From: Acidimicrobiaceae bacterium
Lineage (GTDB): Bacteria > Actinomycetota > Acidimicrobiia > Acidimicrobiales > Aldehydirespiratoraceae
Direction: 5' to 3'
Assembly (NCBI GenBank): GCA_002729125.1
Contig: PBTQ01000087.1
Location: 1-37,765, forward strand
Length of the DNA stretch: 37,765 nucleotides
Shown: positions 1 through 11,014 of the stretch, piece by piece
Position numbering within the stretch: position 1 is the stretch's first letter
How the letters are laid out: every line of letters begins with the position of its first letter
Translations under genes and position numbers: made by a program
The notes under the pieces: generated by a model
The model's input: the letters and a program-made list of their open reading frames with translations, nothing else
What the model was told of the DNA's origin: nothing
The model's database searches: none

Positions 1-1088
1 AGCCGCCAGCCGCTGATCTTGGACTCGCCGCCTCGGCTACCACCACACCATCTTCGTCACCGATAGGACGCGGCGAAAAATTCACGTTTGAGCACTTCGT
101 CATCGGCCCGTCAAATCGCTTCGCCCACGCTGCGGCACTTTCTGTAGCTGAAACCCCGGCAGCGAGTTATAACCCGCTGTTCATCCACGGTGACTCTGGT
201 CTCGGGAAAACCCACCTTCTCCGAGGTATTGCCCACTATGTGGCAAGCCACTACCCGACCTATCGCGTTCGTTACGTCTCGACTGAGACCTTCTTGAACG
301 AATTCGTCGAGGCAATCCGCACCAATACCCTCCCGGAATTCAAGCGCCGTTACCGCGACATTGATGTCCTTTTGATCGATGACATCCAGTTCATGGAGGG
401 CAAGGACGGTCTACAAGAGGAGTTCTTCCACACCTTCAACGAACTCCATCAGAACAACAAGCAGATCGTGCTCTCATCGGATCGCACCCCTGACGCGATG
501 CCGACGCTTGAAGACCGGCTTCGGAGCCGTTTCAAGTGGGGCCTGATCACTGATATCCAACGGCCAGACCTTGAGACCCGCCTTGCGATCCTCTCGAAAA
601 AGGCCGAGTCAAAGACAATCGAAATCCCCCACAACGTCTTGTTGTTCATCGCTGAGAACATTACTGAGTCGATTCGTGAGCTTGAAGGCGCGCTCATAAA
701 AGTCACCGCCTACGCCAACCTGACACAGCAACCGCTGACCGTCGACCTTGCCTCGCTCGTACTCGGCGACCTCATCACCAACAATCAAAAGAAGCCAGTC
801 ACCGCCGAACGCATCATCGAAATGACCGCAGAGATGTTCGGCTTCGAGGTCGAGCAAATTATCGGTGGCAGCCGTCGCCGCCCGCTCGTTGATGCTCGCC
901 AAGTCGCCATGTACGTCACCCGAAACATGACGGATCTTTCGTTTCCCGACATCGGCAAGGAGTTTGGCGCTCGTGACCACACCACCGTCATGCATGCCTG
1001 TCGCAAGATCGAAGGCCGGATGGGAGAACGTCAGCAAATCTTCGACCGGGTCACTGAGTTGCAACGACGACTCAACGCCCCCTCCTGA
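1..1088 (+). CDS. dnaA: Chromosomal replication initiator DnaA, 5' end cut off by the window
   Basis: AAA+ ATPase that binds DnaA boxes and melts oriC. The frame is open from base 3 to the TGA at 1086-1088, so the GTG at 240 is internal and not the start. Visible: the end of the variable linker, Walker A GDSGLGKTHL (189-218), Walker B LLIDDIQF (369-392), the sensor/arginine-finger region (RLRSRFKWGL), and the C-terminal DNA-binding signature ARDHTTVMHACRKI (969-1010). About 361 residues are present; domain I and most of domain II lie upstream. It is followed by dnaN and recF in the usual actinobacterial order. Identity is certain; only the N-terminus is missing. Confidence 0.98.
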   Translation, partial: PPAADLGLAASATTTPSSSPIGRGEKFTFEHFVIGPSNRFAHAAALSVAETPAASYNPLFIHGDSGLGKTHLLRGIAHYVASHYPTYRVRYVSTETFLNEFVEAIRTNTLPEFKRRYRDIDVLLIDDIQFMEGKDGLQEEFFHTFNELHQNNKQIVLSSDRTPDAMPTLEDRLRSRFKWGLITDIQRPDLETRLAILSKKAESKTIEIPHNVLLFIAENITESIRELEGALIKVTAYANLTQQPLTVDLASLVLGDLITNNQKKPVTAERIIEMTAEMFGFEVEQIIGGSRRRPLVDARQVAMYVTRNMTDLSFPDIGKEFGARDHTTVMHACRKIEGRMGERQQIFDRVTELQRRLNAPS

Positions 1089-1316
1089 GGATCGTGCTGG
1101 GGACAGCATGTCCATCAGTGGTGGACACCCCGGGGACGACAACCGGTTTATCCACCGTTCTAATGGGCGTCACCGCCGAGCATGTGATCGGTCAGGGACG
1201 AGGTGGGGAAACAAGATCCGCATCATTACAACGAAAAATCTGCGTCATCCACAATCCACAGGCCCTATGTACCTCTACTATCTGGATCTCAATCAACTCG
1301 GAGAAGTCGTAACACC
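1089..1316. other. dnaA-dnaN intergenic region, candidate oriC
   Basis: A 228-bp non-coding gap at the place where many Actinobacteria carry oriC. DnaA-box-like 9-mers (consensus TTATCCACA or TTGTCCACA) are seen at 1148-1156 (TTATCCACC, 8/9), 1245-1253 (TCATCCACA, 8/9), 1252-1260 (CAATCCACA, 7/9) and, on the other strand, 1120-1128 (GGTGGACAC, 7/9). A moderately A-rich patch lies at about 1208-1240. A ribosome-binding site GGAGAAG (1300-1306) serves dnaN. Box number and spacing are modest, so a second cluster upstream of dnaA, outside the window, is possible. Confidence 0.5.
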
Positions 1317-2417
1317 ATGAGCATGAAGTTCCGCTGCGAACGTGACACGCTCGTCGAAGCTCTTAGCGCCGCCGGTCGAGCGGTGACCACCCGCGGGGGC
1401 GCCCTCCCGGTGCTCGCTGGTGTTCGGATGGAGTTGGTCGGCGATCGCCTAACTGTGACCGGAAGCGATCTGGATCTGACGATCACCGTCGAGGTAGAGG
1501 TGGCCGGTGGCGAGGACGGTGAAGCTGTCCTTCCGTCGAAGCTCATCTCCGATGTGGCTCGTTCGCTTCGCCCAGGCGCAGTCGACATCACCATTGAGGA
1601 CGAGGATGCGCGCGTCGTTTCGGCGCCTTCGGAGTTCTCGATCCGCGTGATTCCTGCCGACGAGTTTCCAGAACTGTCATCTGCCGACGGCGATGCCGTC
1701 ACGCTTGATGCTTCCGCGTTTCGTGCTGCAATCGACCAAGTTGAGAAAGCCGCATCAAGCGACGATGCTCGCCCGATCCTCACCGGCGTTCTCATGGCAG
1801 CTGAGGAAGGTGGCCTTCGTCTCGTCTCGACTGACTCGTACCGTTTGTCGGTTCGTGACCTCGCTGGCACGACTATTCTCAACGAGGGCCAAAAAGTGCT
1901 CGTGCCGAGTCGTGCACTCAAAGAGCTGTCGCGTGTCGTTGGTGATGCCGACGAGATCACGCTTCGTCTCGGTGAGCGCGACGCCGGTTTCGAAGTGGGC
2001 TCGGTAAGGGTCACCACCCGGCTGATCGAGGGCGATTTCCCGAACTACCGCGGACTGATTCCGAGCAACCATCCCAACGCCCTCACTGTCGACCGCGAGA
2101 CTCTGCTCGATGCCGTTCGTCGGGTTCGTCTACTTGCACAAGAATCGACTCCGGTCCGCCTGGCGATGTCATCCGAGGGGCTCGAGCTCGTTGCGGTCAC
2201 ACAAGATGTTGGCCAGGCCCACGAAGCGGTCGAAGCTTCGTACAACGGTGACGATCTCACTGTTGCGTTCAACCCGGAGTACCTCATCGACGGTATTGAG
2301 GTCGCTCCCGGCGACGAGATCACCCTTGAAACGGTCGACGAACTGAAGCCAGCGTTGCTTAAGTCCTCTGACGACCCCAACTTTTTGTACCTGCTGATGC
2401 CGGTACGCGTCAGCTGA
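1317..2417 (+). CDS. dnaN: DNA polymerase III subunit beta (sliding clamp)
   Basis: Ring-shaped processivity clamp that tethers the replicative polymerase to DNA. The frame is open further upstream, but the start is placed at ATG 1317 (MSMKFRCERDTLVEAL), 10 nt after GGAGAAG, giving 366 residues, the normal family length. Three repeated clamp domains are recognisable; the C-terminus ends LYLLMPVRVS, the typical end that lines the peptide-binding cleft (usual form MPMR). recF begins 7 nt downstream, so dnaN-recF-dciA are very likely one operon. Confidence 0.97.
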   Translation: MSMKFRCERDTLVEALSAAGRAVTTRGGALPVLAGVRMELVGDRLTVTGSDLDLTITVEVEVAGGEDGEAVLPSKLISDVARSLRPGAVDITIEDEDARVVSAPSEFSIRVIPADEFPELSSADGDAVTLDASAFRAAIDQVEKAASSDDARPILTGVLMAAEEGGLRLVSTDSYRLSVRDLAGTTILNEGQKVLVPSRALKELSRVVGDADEITLRLGERDAGFEVGSVRVTTRLIEGDFPNYRGLIPSNHPNALTVDRETLLDAVRRVRLLAQESTPVRLAMSSEGLELVAVTQDVGQAHEAVEASYNGDDLTVAFNPEYLIDGIEVAPGDEITLETVDELKPALLKSSDDPNFLYLLMPVRVS

Positions 2418-2424
2418 TCGACGC

Positions 2425-3510
2425 GTGAAGATTCGAAGCCTGTCGCTCACCGACTGGCGTTCGTATCGCAGTGCCGAAATATCGTTCGGCGACGGCTTGA
2501 CCGCTGTTGTAGGGGAGAACGGTCATGGCAAAACGAACCTCATCGAGTCCATCGCGTGGATGTCCGGCACCGGTTCCTTCCGTGGTGCCTCTGACGACGC
2601 ACTGATCCGACTTGGTGCTGACGCTGCGGTTATTCGCTCGACGATTGAAGCTGACGATGGCCGAGAGCGACTCATCGAGGTCGAGATCCCAAAAGTGGGC
2701 CGCAACCGGATCCTGATTAATCGGCAGCGGGTGAACCGGTCGAGCGAACTCCTCGGCGTCATCCAGGTGACGGTGTTTTCACCTGATGATCTCGAACTTG
2801 TCAAGGGTGGTCCGTCTCTGCGTCGCGTGTGGATTGATGCCGCAGTTGCGGCTCGTCATCCTCGAGATGCAGCACTTCGAGGTGAGGTTGAGCGGGTACT
2901 CAAGCAGCGCAATGCGTTGCTGCGAAGTGTCCACGGTCGTCTTGATGTGGATGCCGAGTTCACGCTCGACGTCTGGGATTCGAAGCTCGCCGACGTGGGA
3001 GAGCGATTGCGCACTGCTCGTCAGACAATGCTCAACGAAATGGTGCCGATCCTTGCCACGGCGTACGACGCCGTGGCGCAGCAAGCGGCAATGGTCGAAT
3101 GCCACTATGAATCGTCATGGAGCGGTCCACTGGCGGAAGCACTGCTCACCAGCCGGGATCTTGACATTCGTCGCGGCGTCACCACGGTCGGTCCCCATCG
3201 CGACGAAATCCACGTGACTATCGCAGGAGCGCCCGCTCGAACCCACGCGTCCCAGGGGGAGCAGCGCTCACTCGCACTCGCACTTCGCCTCGCGGCCGAC
3301 GGTGTAATTCGTACCGTCGGTGTTGCTGAGCCGGTCTTGTTGCTCGACGATGTCTTCTCTGAACTGGACCCTAACCGTGCCGCGGCGCTGCTCGAAGCCC
3401 TGCCAGAGGGGCAGAAGATTCTCACGACGGCGGCTGGCTTGCCGTCGTCGGCCCGCCCTGATCAAGTGATTCGGGTGCATGACAGCGCGTTGACTCTGGA
3501 ATCACCATGA
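2425..3510 (+). CDS. recF: DNA replication/repair protein RecF
   Basis: SMC-like ATPase that acts with RecOR to load RecA at gaps. Walker A GENGHGKT is at residues 30-37; the ABC signature region GEQRSLALALRLA and Walker B VLLLDDVFSELD lie near residues 275 and 305. The protein has 361 residues, normal for RecF. It starts at GTG 2425, 7 nt after dnaN, with no clear Shine-Dalgarno, suggesting translation coupled to dnaN. Its stop overlaps the next start as ATGA (3507-3510), again a coupling signature. Confidence 0.97.
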   Translation: MKIRSLSLTDWRSYRSAEISFGDGLTAVVGENGHGKTNLIESIAWMSGTGSFRGASDDALIRLGADAAVIRSTIEADDGRERLIEVEIPKVGRNRILINRQRVNRSSELLGVIQVTVFSPDDLELVKGGPSLRRVWIDAAVAARHPRDAALRGEVERVLKQRNALLRSVHGRLDVDAEFTLDVWDSKLADVGERLRTARQTMLNEMVPILATAYDAVAQQAAMVECHYESSWSGPLAEALLTSRDLDIRRGVTTVGPHRDEIHVTIAGAPARTHASQGEQRSLALALRLAADGVIRTVGVAEPVLLLDDVFSELDPNRAAALLEALPEGQKILTTAAGLPSSARPDQVIRVHDSALTLESP

Positions 3511-3815
3511 CCACCAACCGGGGACCACAACGGATCGACACAAGCCTGGAAAAACTTCTGGGTAACCTCAATGCGCCATCTGTCGATGTGCTCGACATCA
3601 TCTTTCGCTCTTGGTCGTCGATTGTCGGCCCTGACCTCGCAGAACACACCAAACCCGGTTCAATCGACGGTGATTTGCTGACCGTCGCGGCTGACGATCC
3701 AACCTGGGCAGCAGAGTTCCGGTGGCTCGAACGTGAGGTTGTAGCCCGCCTCGCCGAAGTGACCGGGAGCGATCGGATCCGCCGCCTTCACGTGCGTGTT
3801 TCGCGGGTTTCCTGA
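3507..3815 (+). CDS. dciA: DUF721 / DciA-like protein (replicative helicase loader family)
   Basis: A 102-residue DUF721 protein located between recF and gyrB, the position of Rv0004 in M. tuberculosis. The family (DciA) helps load the DnaB helicase in bacteria lacking DnaC/DnaI. The family pattern is visible: W..IVGPDLAEHTKP (about residues 36-51), then a hydrophobic strand DGDLLTVAADDPTWAAEFRWLE and a short C-terminal segment IRRLHVRV. The start overlaps the recF stop by 4 nt. Function is assigned by family and synteny; the symbol is used in that sense. Confidence 0.88.
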   Translation: MTTNRGPQRIDTSLEKLLGNLNAPSVDVLDIIFRSWSSIVGPDLAEHTKPGSIDGDLLTVAADDPTWAAEFRWLEREVVARLAEVTGSDRIRRLHVRVSRVS

Positions 3816-3852
3816 GGAGTCTGACTGCCACGAATCACACACCGGTAACTGG

Positions 3853-3858
3853 TAGGAT
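3853..3858 (+). promoter_or_regulatory. Possible -10 box upstream of gyrB
   Basis: TAGGAT lies in the 147-nt gap between dciA and gyrB. No convincing -35 hexamer is seen at 16-18 nt, so this is a candidate only. A transcript from here would have a leader of roughly 100 nt before the GTG at 3963. Confidence 0.3.
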
Positions 3859-3962
3859 GAAGGGACCGTGTTCAGCCCTTTCGACCAGTGCGATGTGCTC
3901 GCCCCAAGCAACGCGAAAACCCTGGATCTCGCTCGCCACAACGGAGATTTCGGGGGGTCGGA

Positions 3963-6020
<2,058 letters not shown>

Positions 6021-6031
6021 GGGGCTGAACA

Positions 6032-8584
6032 ATGAGCGACGTGCCACCTATCGACATCGACACCGACGACGACAGCGACGAACCTGACGACATCACGGTC
6101 ATCGAGATTCAGGAGGAAATGGAGTCCTCCTTCCTCGACTATGCGATGTCGGTCATCATTAGTCGTGCGCTTCCGGACGTGCGCGACGGTCTCAAGCCCG
6201 TCCACCGTCGGATCCTTTGGGGAATGTTCGACCAAGGGTTCCGGCCGGATCGCAACTTCGTGAAGTGCGCCCGCGTCTCGGGTGATGTTGCTGCTCGTTT
6301 CCATCCGCACGGCACCTCGGCGATCTACGACGCGCTGGCGCGCATGGCACAGCCGTTCTCACTGCGTCACCCGTTGATCGCCTTCCACGGCAATTACGGC
6401 TCGCCTGAAGATCCGCCTGCCGCCGACCGTTACACCGAATGCCGGCTCAGTCCGTTGGCGATGCAGATGCTCGCCGACATCGACGAGGACACCGTCGACT
6501 TCGCCGATAACTATTCGGCCGAATTCCAAGAGCCGACGGTTCTGCCGGCTCGCTTCCCCAACCTGCTGGTCAACGGGGTACAGGGCATTGCCGTCGGCAT
6601 GGCCACCAATATTCCGCCGCACAACCTCGACGAGGTTTGTGCAGCGGTGGTGCACTTGCTGCGGAACCCCGGCGCCACGGTCGATGACCTGATGGAGTTT
6701 GTTCGGGGGCCTGATTTCCCGACAGGCGGTCAGATCCTCGGTCGTGTCGGGATCGAATCCGCCTATCGCACAGGGCGCGGTTCGGTGAAGATGCGGGCCA
6801 AGGTTGAGATCGAGGAGAAGGGCCAGACCCAGTCGATCGTCGTCACCGAACTGCCGTATCAGGTCTCGGCTGGTGCCGTCGCTCGCAAGATTGCCGAGTT
6901 GGTCAACAATCGAGAACTCGACGGCATTCGCGACATCAACGATGAGTCGTCCGGCGACGACACCCGCTTCGTGATCACGCTCAAGCGCGACGCCAATCCC
7001 GAGGTCGTGCTCAACAACCTTTGGAAGGCCACGCCCCTACAGACGAGCTTTGGTGTCAACATGGTTGCCCTCGTCGGTGGCGTGCCTCGCACGCTCAACC
7101 TGCTCGACGCGCTGCAGGCCTATGTCGATCATCAGATCGATGTTGTCACCCGCCGCTCGCAGTACCGCCTTGATATCGCCGAAAAGCGACTGCATATAGT
7201 CGGAGGTCTCATCAAGGCCCTCGACCTCATCGATGAGATCATCGCCACTATCCGCGCAAGCGAGGATCGTTCCGCTGCTCGAGAAGCGCTCATGGCCGGC
7301 ATCACCCCTGAGGTTGGGGGAGAAGCTGTCGCCTTTTCCGAAGTCCAGGCCAACCACATTCTTGATATGCAGCTTGGCCGTCTTACCCGTCTCGGTCGTG
7401 CCGATCTGGAAACGGAACGGACCGAGCTCACCGAGACGATCACGGGTTTGCAGGAGATCCTCGGCGACGAACACAAGCTCCGGGAGGTCATCGTCGACGA
7501 GTTGGGCGAGGTGCGCGAGACCTTTGCCGAGCCCCGCCGCTCGAGCCTAGAGATCGATCCAGGTGAGTTCGACATCGAGGATCTCATCGACGACGACCCA
7601 CTGGTGTTCACGATGACCGCCACCGGTTACGTGAAGACCACACCCGCCGAAGAGTTTCGAGCGCAGGGCCGCGGCGGTCGGGGGATCGCTGGAGCCAAAC
7701 TTAAGGACGAGGACACGATCACCCAGATGATCCAGACGTCCGCGCACTCGTACCTGTTGTTCTTCTCGACTCGCGGGCGGGTCTATCGACTTAAGGCTCA
7801 CGAGGTCCCGGTTGCCAGTCGCACGTCGCGTGGCACGGCGATCGTCAATCTCCTACCCCTACAGGAGAGCGAGACGATCCAGGCGATCATCGATACTCGC
7901 GATTACGAGACGATGCGCTACCTGTTCTTCGCCACTGCTAGGGGCCGGGTGAAGAAGACCCGCTTCAACGCCTACGACTCCTCACTGAAGGCCGGTCTCA
8001 TAGCCATCAAACTCAACGATGATGACGAACTCGTTGAGGTCATCCCCACCAACGGTGTCTTCGACATCTTGCTTTCAAGTCGATTTGGTCAGACCATCCG
8101 GTTCAAAGAAAGCCAGGTTCGTGAGATGGGCCGGAACGCAGCCGGCGTTATCGGCCTGAAGTTCAAGAAGGCCAGCGACGAACTCGTCGCCTGCGACATC
8201 GCCAGAGATGGCGCCACGCTTTTGCACATCACCGGGCAGGGATTCGGCAAGCGAACGTCCGTCGATGAGTACCCGACGAAGGGCCGCGGCGGAAAGGGTG
8301 TGGTCGGTATCAAGATCGTCGACGAAAAGGGCCCGGTCGTGGGCACGCTCGTGGTCGACGACGATGATGAAGTTCTCGCGGTCACCCGGCAAGGCGTCAT
8401 GATCCGCACTCGTGCGGACGACATCTCGATCCAGGGCCGGTCGGCGTCTGGTGTGAAGGTGATTTCACCCGACGACGACGACGAGGTTGCTTCGATTGCC
8501 CTCGTCAGCGTCGAGGACGATGACGAGCTTGAGGACGAGGCCCAGATGGAGGACGAAACCGCCGCCGAAGCCGACGACACCTGA
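6032..8584 (+). CDS. gyrA: DNA gyrase subunit A
   Basis: Breakage-reunion subunit of gyrase, 850 residues. A strong ribosome-binding site GAGGGG (6019-6024) precedes ATG 6032. Catalytic Tyr134 is in AADRYTE. The quinolone-determining region reads [10 protein letters not shown] (91-100): Ser96 and Asp100 match E. coli Ser83 and Asp87, the susceptible residues, but Thr95 replaces the usual Asp82. The flank [19 protein letters not shown] and the loop LIAFHGNYG differ from the usual ARTVGDVMGKYHPHG and VDGQGNFG and recall actinobacterial ParC-like proteins. The C-terminal pinwheel carries a gyrase-box variant QGRGGRG and ends in a very acidic tail. Synteny with gyrB supports GyrA. Confidence 0.96.
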   Translation: MSDVPPIDIDTDDDSDEPDDITVIEIQEEMESSFLDYAMSVIISRALPDVRDGLKPVHRRILWGMFDQGFRPDRNFVKCARVSGDVAARFHPHGTSAIYDALARMAQPFSLRHPLIAFHGNYGSPEDPPAADRYTECRLSPLAMQMLADIDEDTVDFADNYSAEFQEPTVLPARFPNLLVNGVQGIAVGMATNIPPHNLDEVCAAVVHLLRNPGATVDDLMEFVRGPDFPTGGQILGRVGIESAYRTGRGSVKMRAKVEIEEKGQTQSIVVTELPYQVSAGAVARKIAELVNNRELDGIRDINDESSGDDTRFVITLKRDANPEVVLNNLWKATPLQTSFGVNMVALVGGVPRTLNLLDALQAYVDHQIDVVTRRSQYRLDIAEKRLHIVGGLIKALDLIDEIIATIRASEDRSAAREALMAGITPEVGGEAVAFSEVQANHILDMQLGRLTRLGRADLETERTELTETITGLQEILGDEHKLREVIVDELGEVRETFAEPRRSSLEIDPGEFDIEDLIDDDPLVFTMTATGYVKTTPAEEFRAQGRGGRGIAGAKLKDEDTITQMIQTSAHSYLLFFSTRGRVYRLKAHEVPVASRTSRGTAIVNLLPLQESETIQAIIDTRDYETMRYLFFATARGRVKKTRFNAYDSSLKAGLIAIKLNDDDELVEVIPTNGVFDILLSSRFGQTIRFKESQVREMGRNAAGVIGLKFKKASDELVACDIARDGATLLHITGQGFGKRTSVDEYPTKGRGGKGVVGIKIVDEKGPVVGTLVVDDDDEVLAVTRQGVMIRTRADDISIQGRSASGVKVISPDDDDEVASIALVSVEDDDELEDEAQMEDETAAEADDT

Positions 8585-8662
8585 TCGTCGGGCTGAACCC
8601 GCCCCCGGCACGAGTTCGCCGTCAACGCGATGAACTGGGCCTGTCCCGGAGGAGGTTGATCC

Positions 8663-8986
8663 GTGTCGGACCACGGCCGGGATCGGGGCGAGGCACTTCC
8701 CTGGATGATGGTCATGGCGGCGGCAATGACGTTGGTCGTCGTTGCGGTGCGCCCGGCGATCGTGGTGAACTACGCGGCACGAGGCCGCACGGCTGCCGAT
8801 GCATCTGCGTTGGCGGGTGCCGCGGCGGGCGAGCCAGCGGCGAGAGACCTCGCCGAGCGCAATGGCGCCGAACTCCTCTCGTTCGAGCACACGTAGCGCG
8901 GCGTGTGGGTCGAGGTGCGGGTCGGCGACGTCCATACTCGGGCCGAGGCGTCGGCATCGACCGTGTGGGTGCGTAGTTCGGGGTAA
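8663..8986 (+). pseudogene. TadE/G-like (Rv3654c-type) small membrane protein with an in-frame TAG
   Basis: The reading frame starting at GTG/ATG near 8663 encodes 77 residues: a short polar N-terminus, one hydrophobic helix (about residues 13-35) and the AADASALAGAAAGEP stretch typical of TadE/TadG-like pilus-assembly neighbours. It stops at TAG 8894-8896, but the same frame continues for 29 more codons (RGVWVEVRVGDVHTRAEAS...) to TAA 8984-8986. That tail is what the family has after the helix (a V.V.V strand and Ala-rich end). So one base separates it from an intact 107-residue gene. Other genes here end in TAG (for example at 10713 and 21792), which argues against TAG recoding. A real nonsense mutation or a sequencing error are both possible. 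Confidence 0.6.
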
Positions 8987-9004
8987 TGCGGCCAGACTGC
9001 TGCG

Positions 9005-9823
9005 GTGGTCCTGCCATTCGCCGAGGTCGTGCCGACGACCCTCTTCCATGCCGAGCCGTTCCGGTGGCGGGTCGCGTCGCGAGCGCTCACGACCGATGCC
9101 TGGTTGCAGTTCGATCCCGACGATCTTCCCGGCGACCTCGCAGAGAAGGCCCGCATCCTTGCCTCAGGCGCAGACGCGTTGGTCACCGCACCCGGCTCGG
9201 AAGCTGCGTGTGAGGAGGTCCGTGATCTGGTCGCGGCGGTGCTGGGGGAGGAGCTCGACGGCCCTGGTCACCCGCTGGAGATTGCGGCTCGTCGGATTCA
9301 CGAGGATCTCGTGGTGATGGAGCGGCGCGACGGTGCCTGGGTTATGACCGCCGGGGTCGTGTGCTTTCCCACCCGGTGGCGTCCAGCCGAGAAGATCGGC
9401 CGCACGATGGCCGTCATCCACGAGCCGGTACCGCGCTACGACGACATCGCCCCCGCCGTCGATCGTTTCTTCGATCGTCTCCAATCGGGTCGACTGGCGT
9501 GGCGGGCGAATTGGTCGGTGGTCGGTGACGCAGCGTTGCGTCTTGAGGCCAACGATCGCCAGGCCCCTCGATCGCTTCCCGCCGATCCCGATCGCGATCT
9601 GCTTTTACGAGTCGAGCGGCAGACCGTGCGGCGCCTTGAACGCACCCCAAATGCGCTCGTCTTCACTGTCCGCATTCACCGGTGGCCACTCGGTGAGGTG
9701 CTCAGAGAGATCGATCAGGCGCTGGCGGCGGAACTGCGGGCGTTGCCTGCCGACGTCGCGACCTACAAGAACCTCGACCATTGGCGTCACGAGTTGGCCG
9801 CCCATCTCGACGGGGGAGGGTGA
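9005..9823 (+). CDS. DUF3445 protein, heme-dependent oxidative N-demethylase family
   Basis: A 272-residue protein starting at GTG 9005, 18 nt after the TadE-like frame. The DUF3445 pattern is clear: HEDLVVMERRDGAWVMTAGV, then VCFPTRWRPAEKIG, IHEPVPRY, FFDRLQSGR...RANW, and LLLRVERQTVRRL....NALVFTVRIH. The characterised family member is a heme-dependent oxidative N-demethylase acting on methylated amines; the substrate here is not known. It sits inside the otherwise conserved gyrA-DUF3566 interval, so it is probably an insertion relative to mycobacteria. Confidence 0.8.
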   Translation: MVLPFAEVVPTTLFHAEPFRWRVASRALTTDAWLQFDPDDLPGDLAEKARILASGADALVTAPGSEAACEEVRDLVAAVLGEELDGPGHPLEIAARRIHEDLVVMERRDGAWVMTAGVVCFPTRWRPAEKIGRTMAVIHEPVPRYDDIAPAVDRFFDRLQSGRLAWRANWSVVGDAALRLEANDRQAPRSLPADPDRDLLLRVERQTVRRLERTPNALVFTVRIHRWPLGEVLREIDQALAAELRALPADVATYKNLDHWRHELAAHLDGGG

Positions 9824-9847
9824 AGCGGTCGACCGGCTCGCGTCCCG

Positions 9848-9853
9848 TACACT
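9848..9853 (+). promoter_or_regulatory. -10 box (TACACT) for a near-leaderless transcript
   Basis: TACACT ends 11 nt before the ATG at 9865. Transcription should begin about 5 nt before the start codon, with no room for a Shine-Dalgarno. No clear -35 is seen. Confidence 0.5.
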
Positions 9854-9864
9854 GCTGTCTGCTC

Positions 9865-10713
9865 ATGAGCGACCTTCCCGAATTTGACGATGCGATGTTC
9901 AAGCTCGCCACCGGTGAAGAGTTCGTGCTGCCCGCGGACGCCTCACCCGCTGCTACCTCGAGATCATCGAATGGTGGTGCGCCGCCGCAGGGTGTCCCAG
10001 CCGGTCTTGCGCCGGTTGGTACTCGTCCGGTCGCTCGCCCGACGTGGCGCGATAAACGCACCGCTGGCCGTCTTCGTGCTCGCAAGGTCCGTCGACTCGT
10101 CCGCCACGTCGAGCCGTGGGCGGTGCTCAAAGTCGCGCTGATCTTTTACTTCTGCCTCTGGGTGATTCTGTTGATCGCCGGGGTGATGCTTTGGAGCCTC
10201 GCCGTCAGTTCCGGCACGGTCGACAACGTTGAGACGTTTGTTACCGAGCTTTTCGCGCTTGAGAGCTTCACGTTCAATGCGGATCAGATCTTTCGTGCCA
10301 GTGCGATCGGTGGCTTGGTGCTGGTTGTCGCTGGCGCCGGCTTCACCGTCTTGATGGCGGTGCTGTTCAATCTAATTTCCGACGTGACCGGCGGTGTCCG
10401 GTTCACCGTCGTCGAGGAAGAAACCGCTCGTCCTCGGCCGAAGCGCCTTCGTCCCCGCCGCGGGATGCTAAATCGTGTCGTCGGTGGCAGTCAGTCTCAG
10501 CCTGGCGTGGTTCCCGCACCCGCGCCGGCCGGCGAACCCGATGTCGAGGCTGCCGAGCTGTCCCCCAGTGATGTCGCAACGGCAGCGGACTTTGCCCCGG
10601 AGCCGAGTGCAACAGACGAGCCCTTTCCGACCCCGGCCGAAGCCGATTTAGGTGCCGATCCCGAAATCGACGGCGCCGACGACGGGGTCGTCAATAGCGA
10701 CGACGACCGCTAG
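9865..10713 (+). CDS. DUF3566 transmembrane protein (Rv0007-like)
   Basis: A 282-residue membrane protein in the place of Rv0007, directly after gyrA in mycobacteria. The frame is open further upstream, but ATG 9865 (MSDLPEFDD) follows the TACACT -10 box closely. Layout: a polar, Pro/Ala-rich cytoplasmic N-terminus (1-80), the DUF3566 domain beginning VRRLVRHVEPWAVLKVAL with two membrane helices (about 95-117 and 147-172), a short loop VDNVETFVTELFALESFTF between them, and a long acidic Pro/Ala-rich tail. Function is unknown; the mycobacterial homologue is thought to act with cell-envelope or division proteins. Confidence 0.88.
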   Translation: MSDLPEFDDAMFKLATGEEFVLPADASPAATSRSSNGGAPPQGVPAGLAPVGTRPVARPTWRDKRTAGRLRARKVRRLVRHVEPWAVLKVALIFYFCLWVILLIAGVMLWSLAVSSGTVDNVETFVTELFALESFTFNADQIFRASAIGGLVLVVAGAGFTVLMAVLFNLISDVTGGVRFTVVEEETARPRPKRLRPRRGMLNRVVGGSQSQPGVVPAPAPAGEPDVEAAELSPSDVATAADFAPEPSATDEPFPTPAEADLGADPEIDGADDGVVNSDDDR

Positions 10714-10728
10714 CGTTGTCGGCCGCAC

Positions 10729-10802
<74 letters not shown>

Positions 10803-10861
10803 CGCACCACACCCCGTGACTCGGTGAGTGTGAACCCGTGCTGACGGCGTCAGGAGGCATC

Positions 10862-11014
10862 GTGGGCGGAGGCCTGATCACCTTGATTCGCCGAGCGTTC
10901 GTGGCCATCGGCGCCGGTATTGCCGTGGCGGCAGCGATCAGGGTTCGTGGCCACGGCGGGATCCCGCCCCAGACCGGCGGTTGGCGCGAGCTTCGCGGCG
11001 ACGATTTGCGTTGA
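10862..11014 (+). CDS. Small single-helix membrane protein coupled to the next gene
   Basis: A 50-residue frame from GTG 10862, with AGGAGG at 10852-10857 only 4 nt upstream. It encodes a basic N-terminus (LITLIRRAF), a hydrophobic helix VAIGAGIAVAAAI and a soluble tail GGIPPQTGGWRELRGDDLR. Its TGA (11012-11014) overlaps the next ATG as TGATG, so translation is probably coupled. The strong Shine-Dalgarno, the overlap and the helix support a real gene. I do not recognise the family; it may anchor its partner at the membrane. Confidence 0.6.
   Translation: MGGGLITLIRRAFVAIGAGIAVAAAIRVRGHGGIPPQTGGWRELRGDDLR

Noticed and set aside
609-1142. Minus-strand frame opposite the 3' part of dnaA
   Set aside because: Shadow frame; it crosses the intergenic region and has no recognisable domain.
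8894-8896. TAG as a recoded sense codon (pyrrolysine or similar)
   Set aside because: TAG ends several intact genes in the window (10713, 21792, 23074, 28471, 32523, 35980), and nothing resembling a pyl system is present.
10803-10861. tRNA-Ala expected after tRNA-Ile
   Set aside because: No cloverleaf or TGC anticodon arm could be found between the tRNA and the small frame at 10862.
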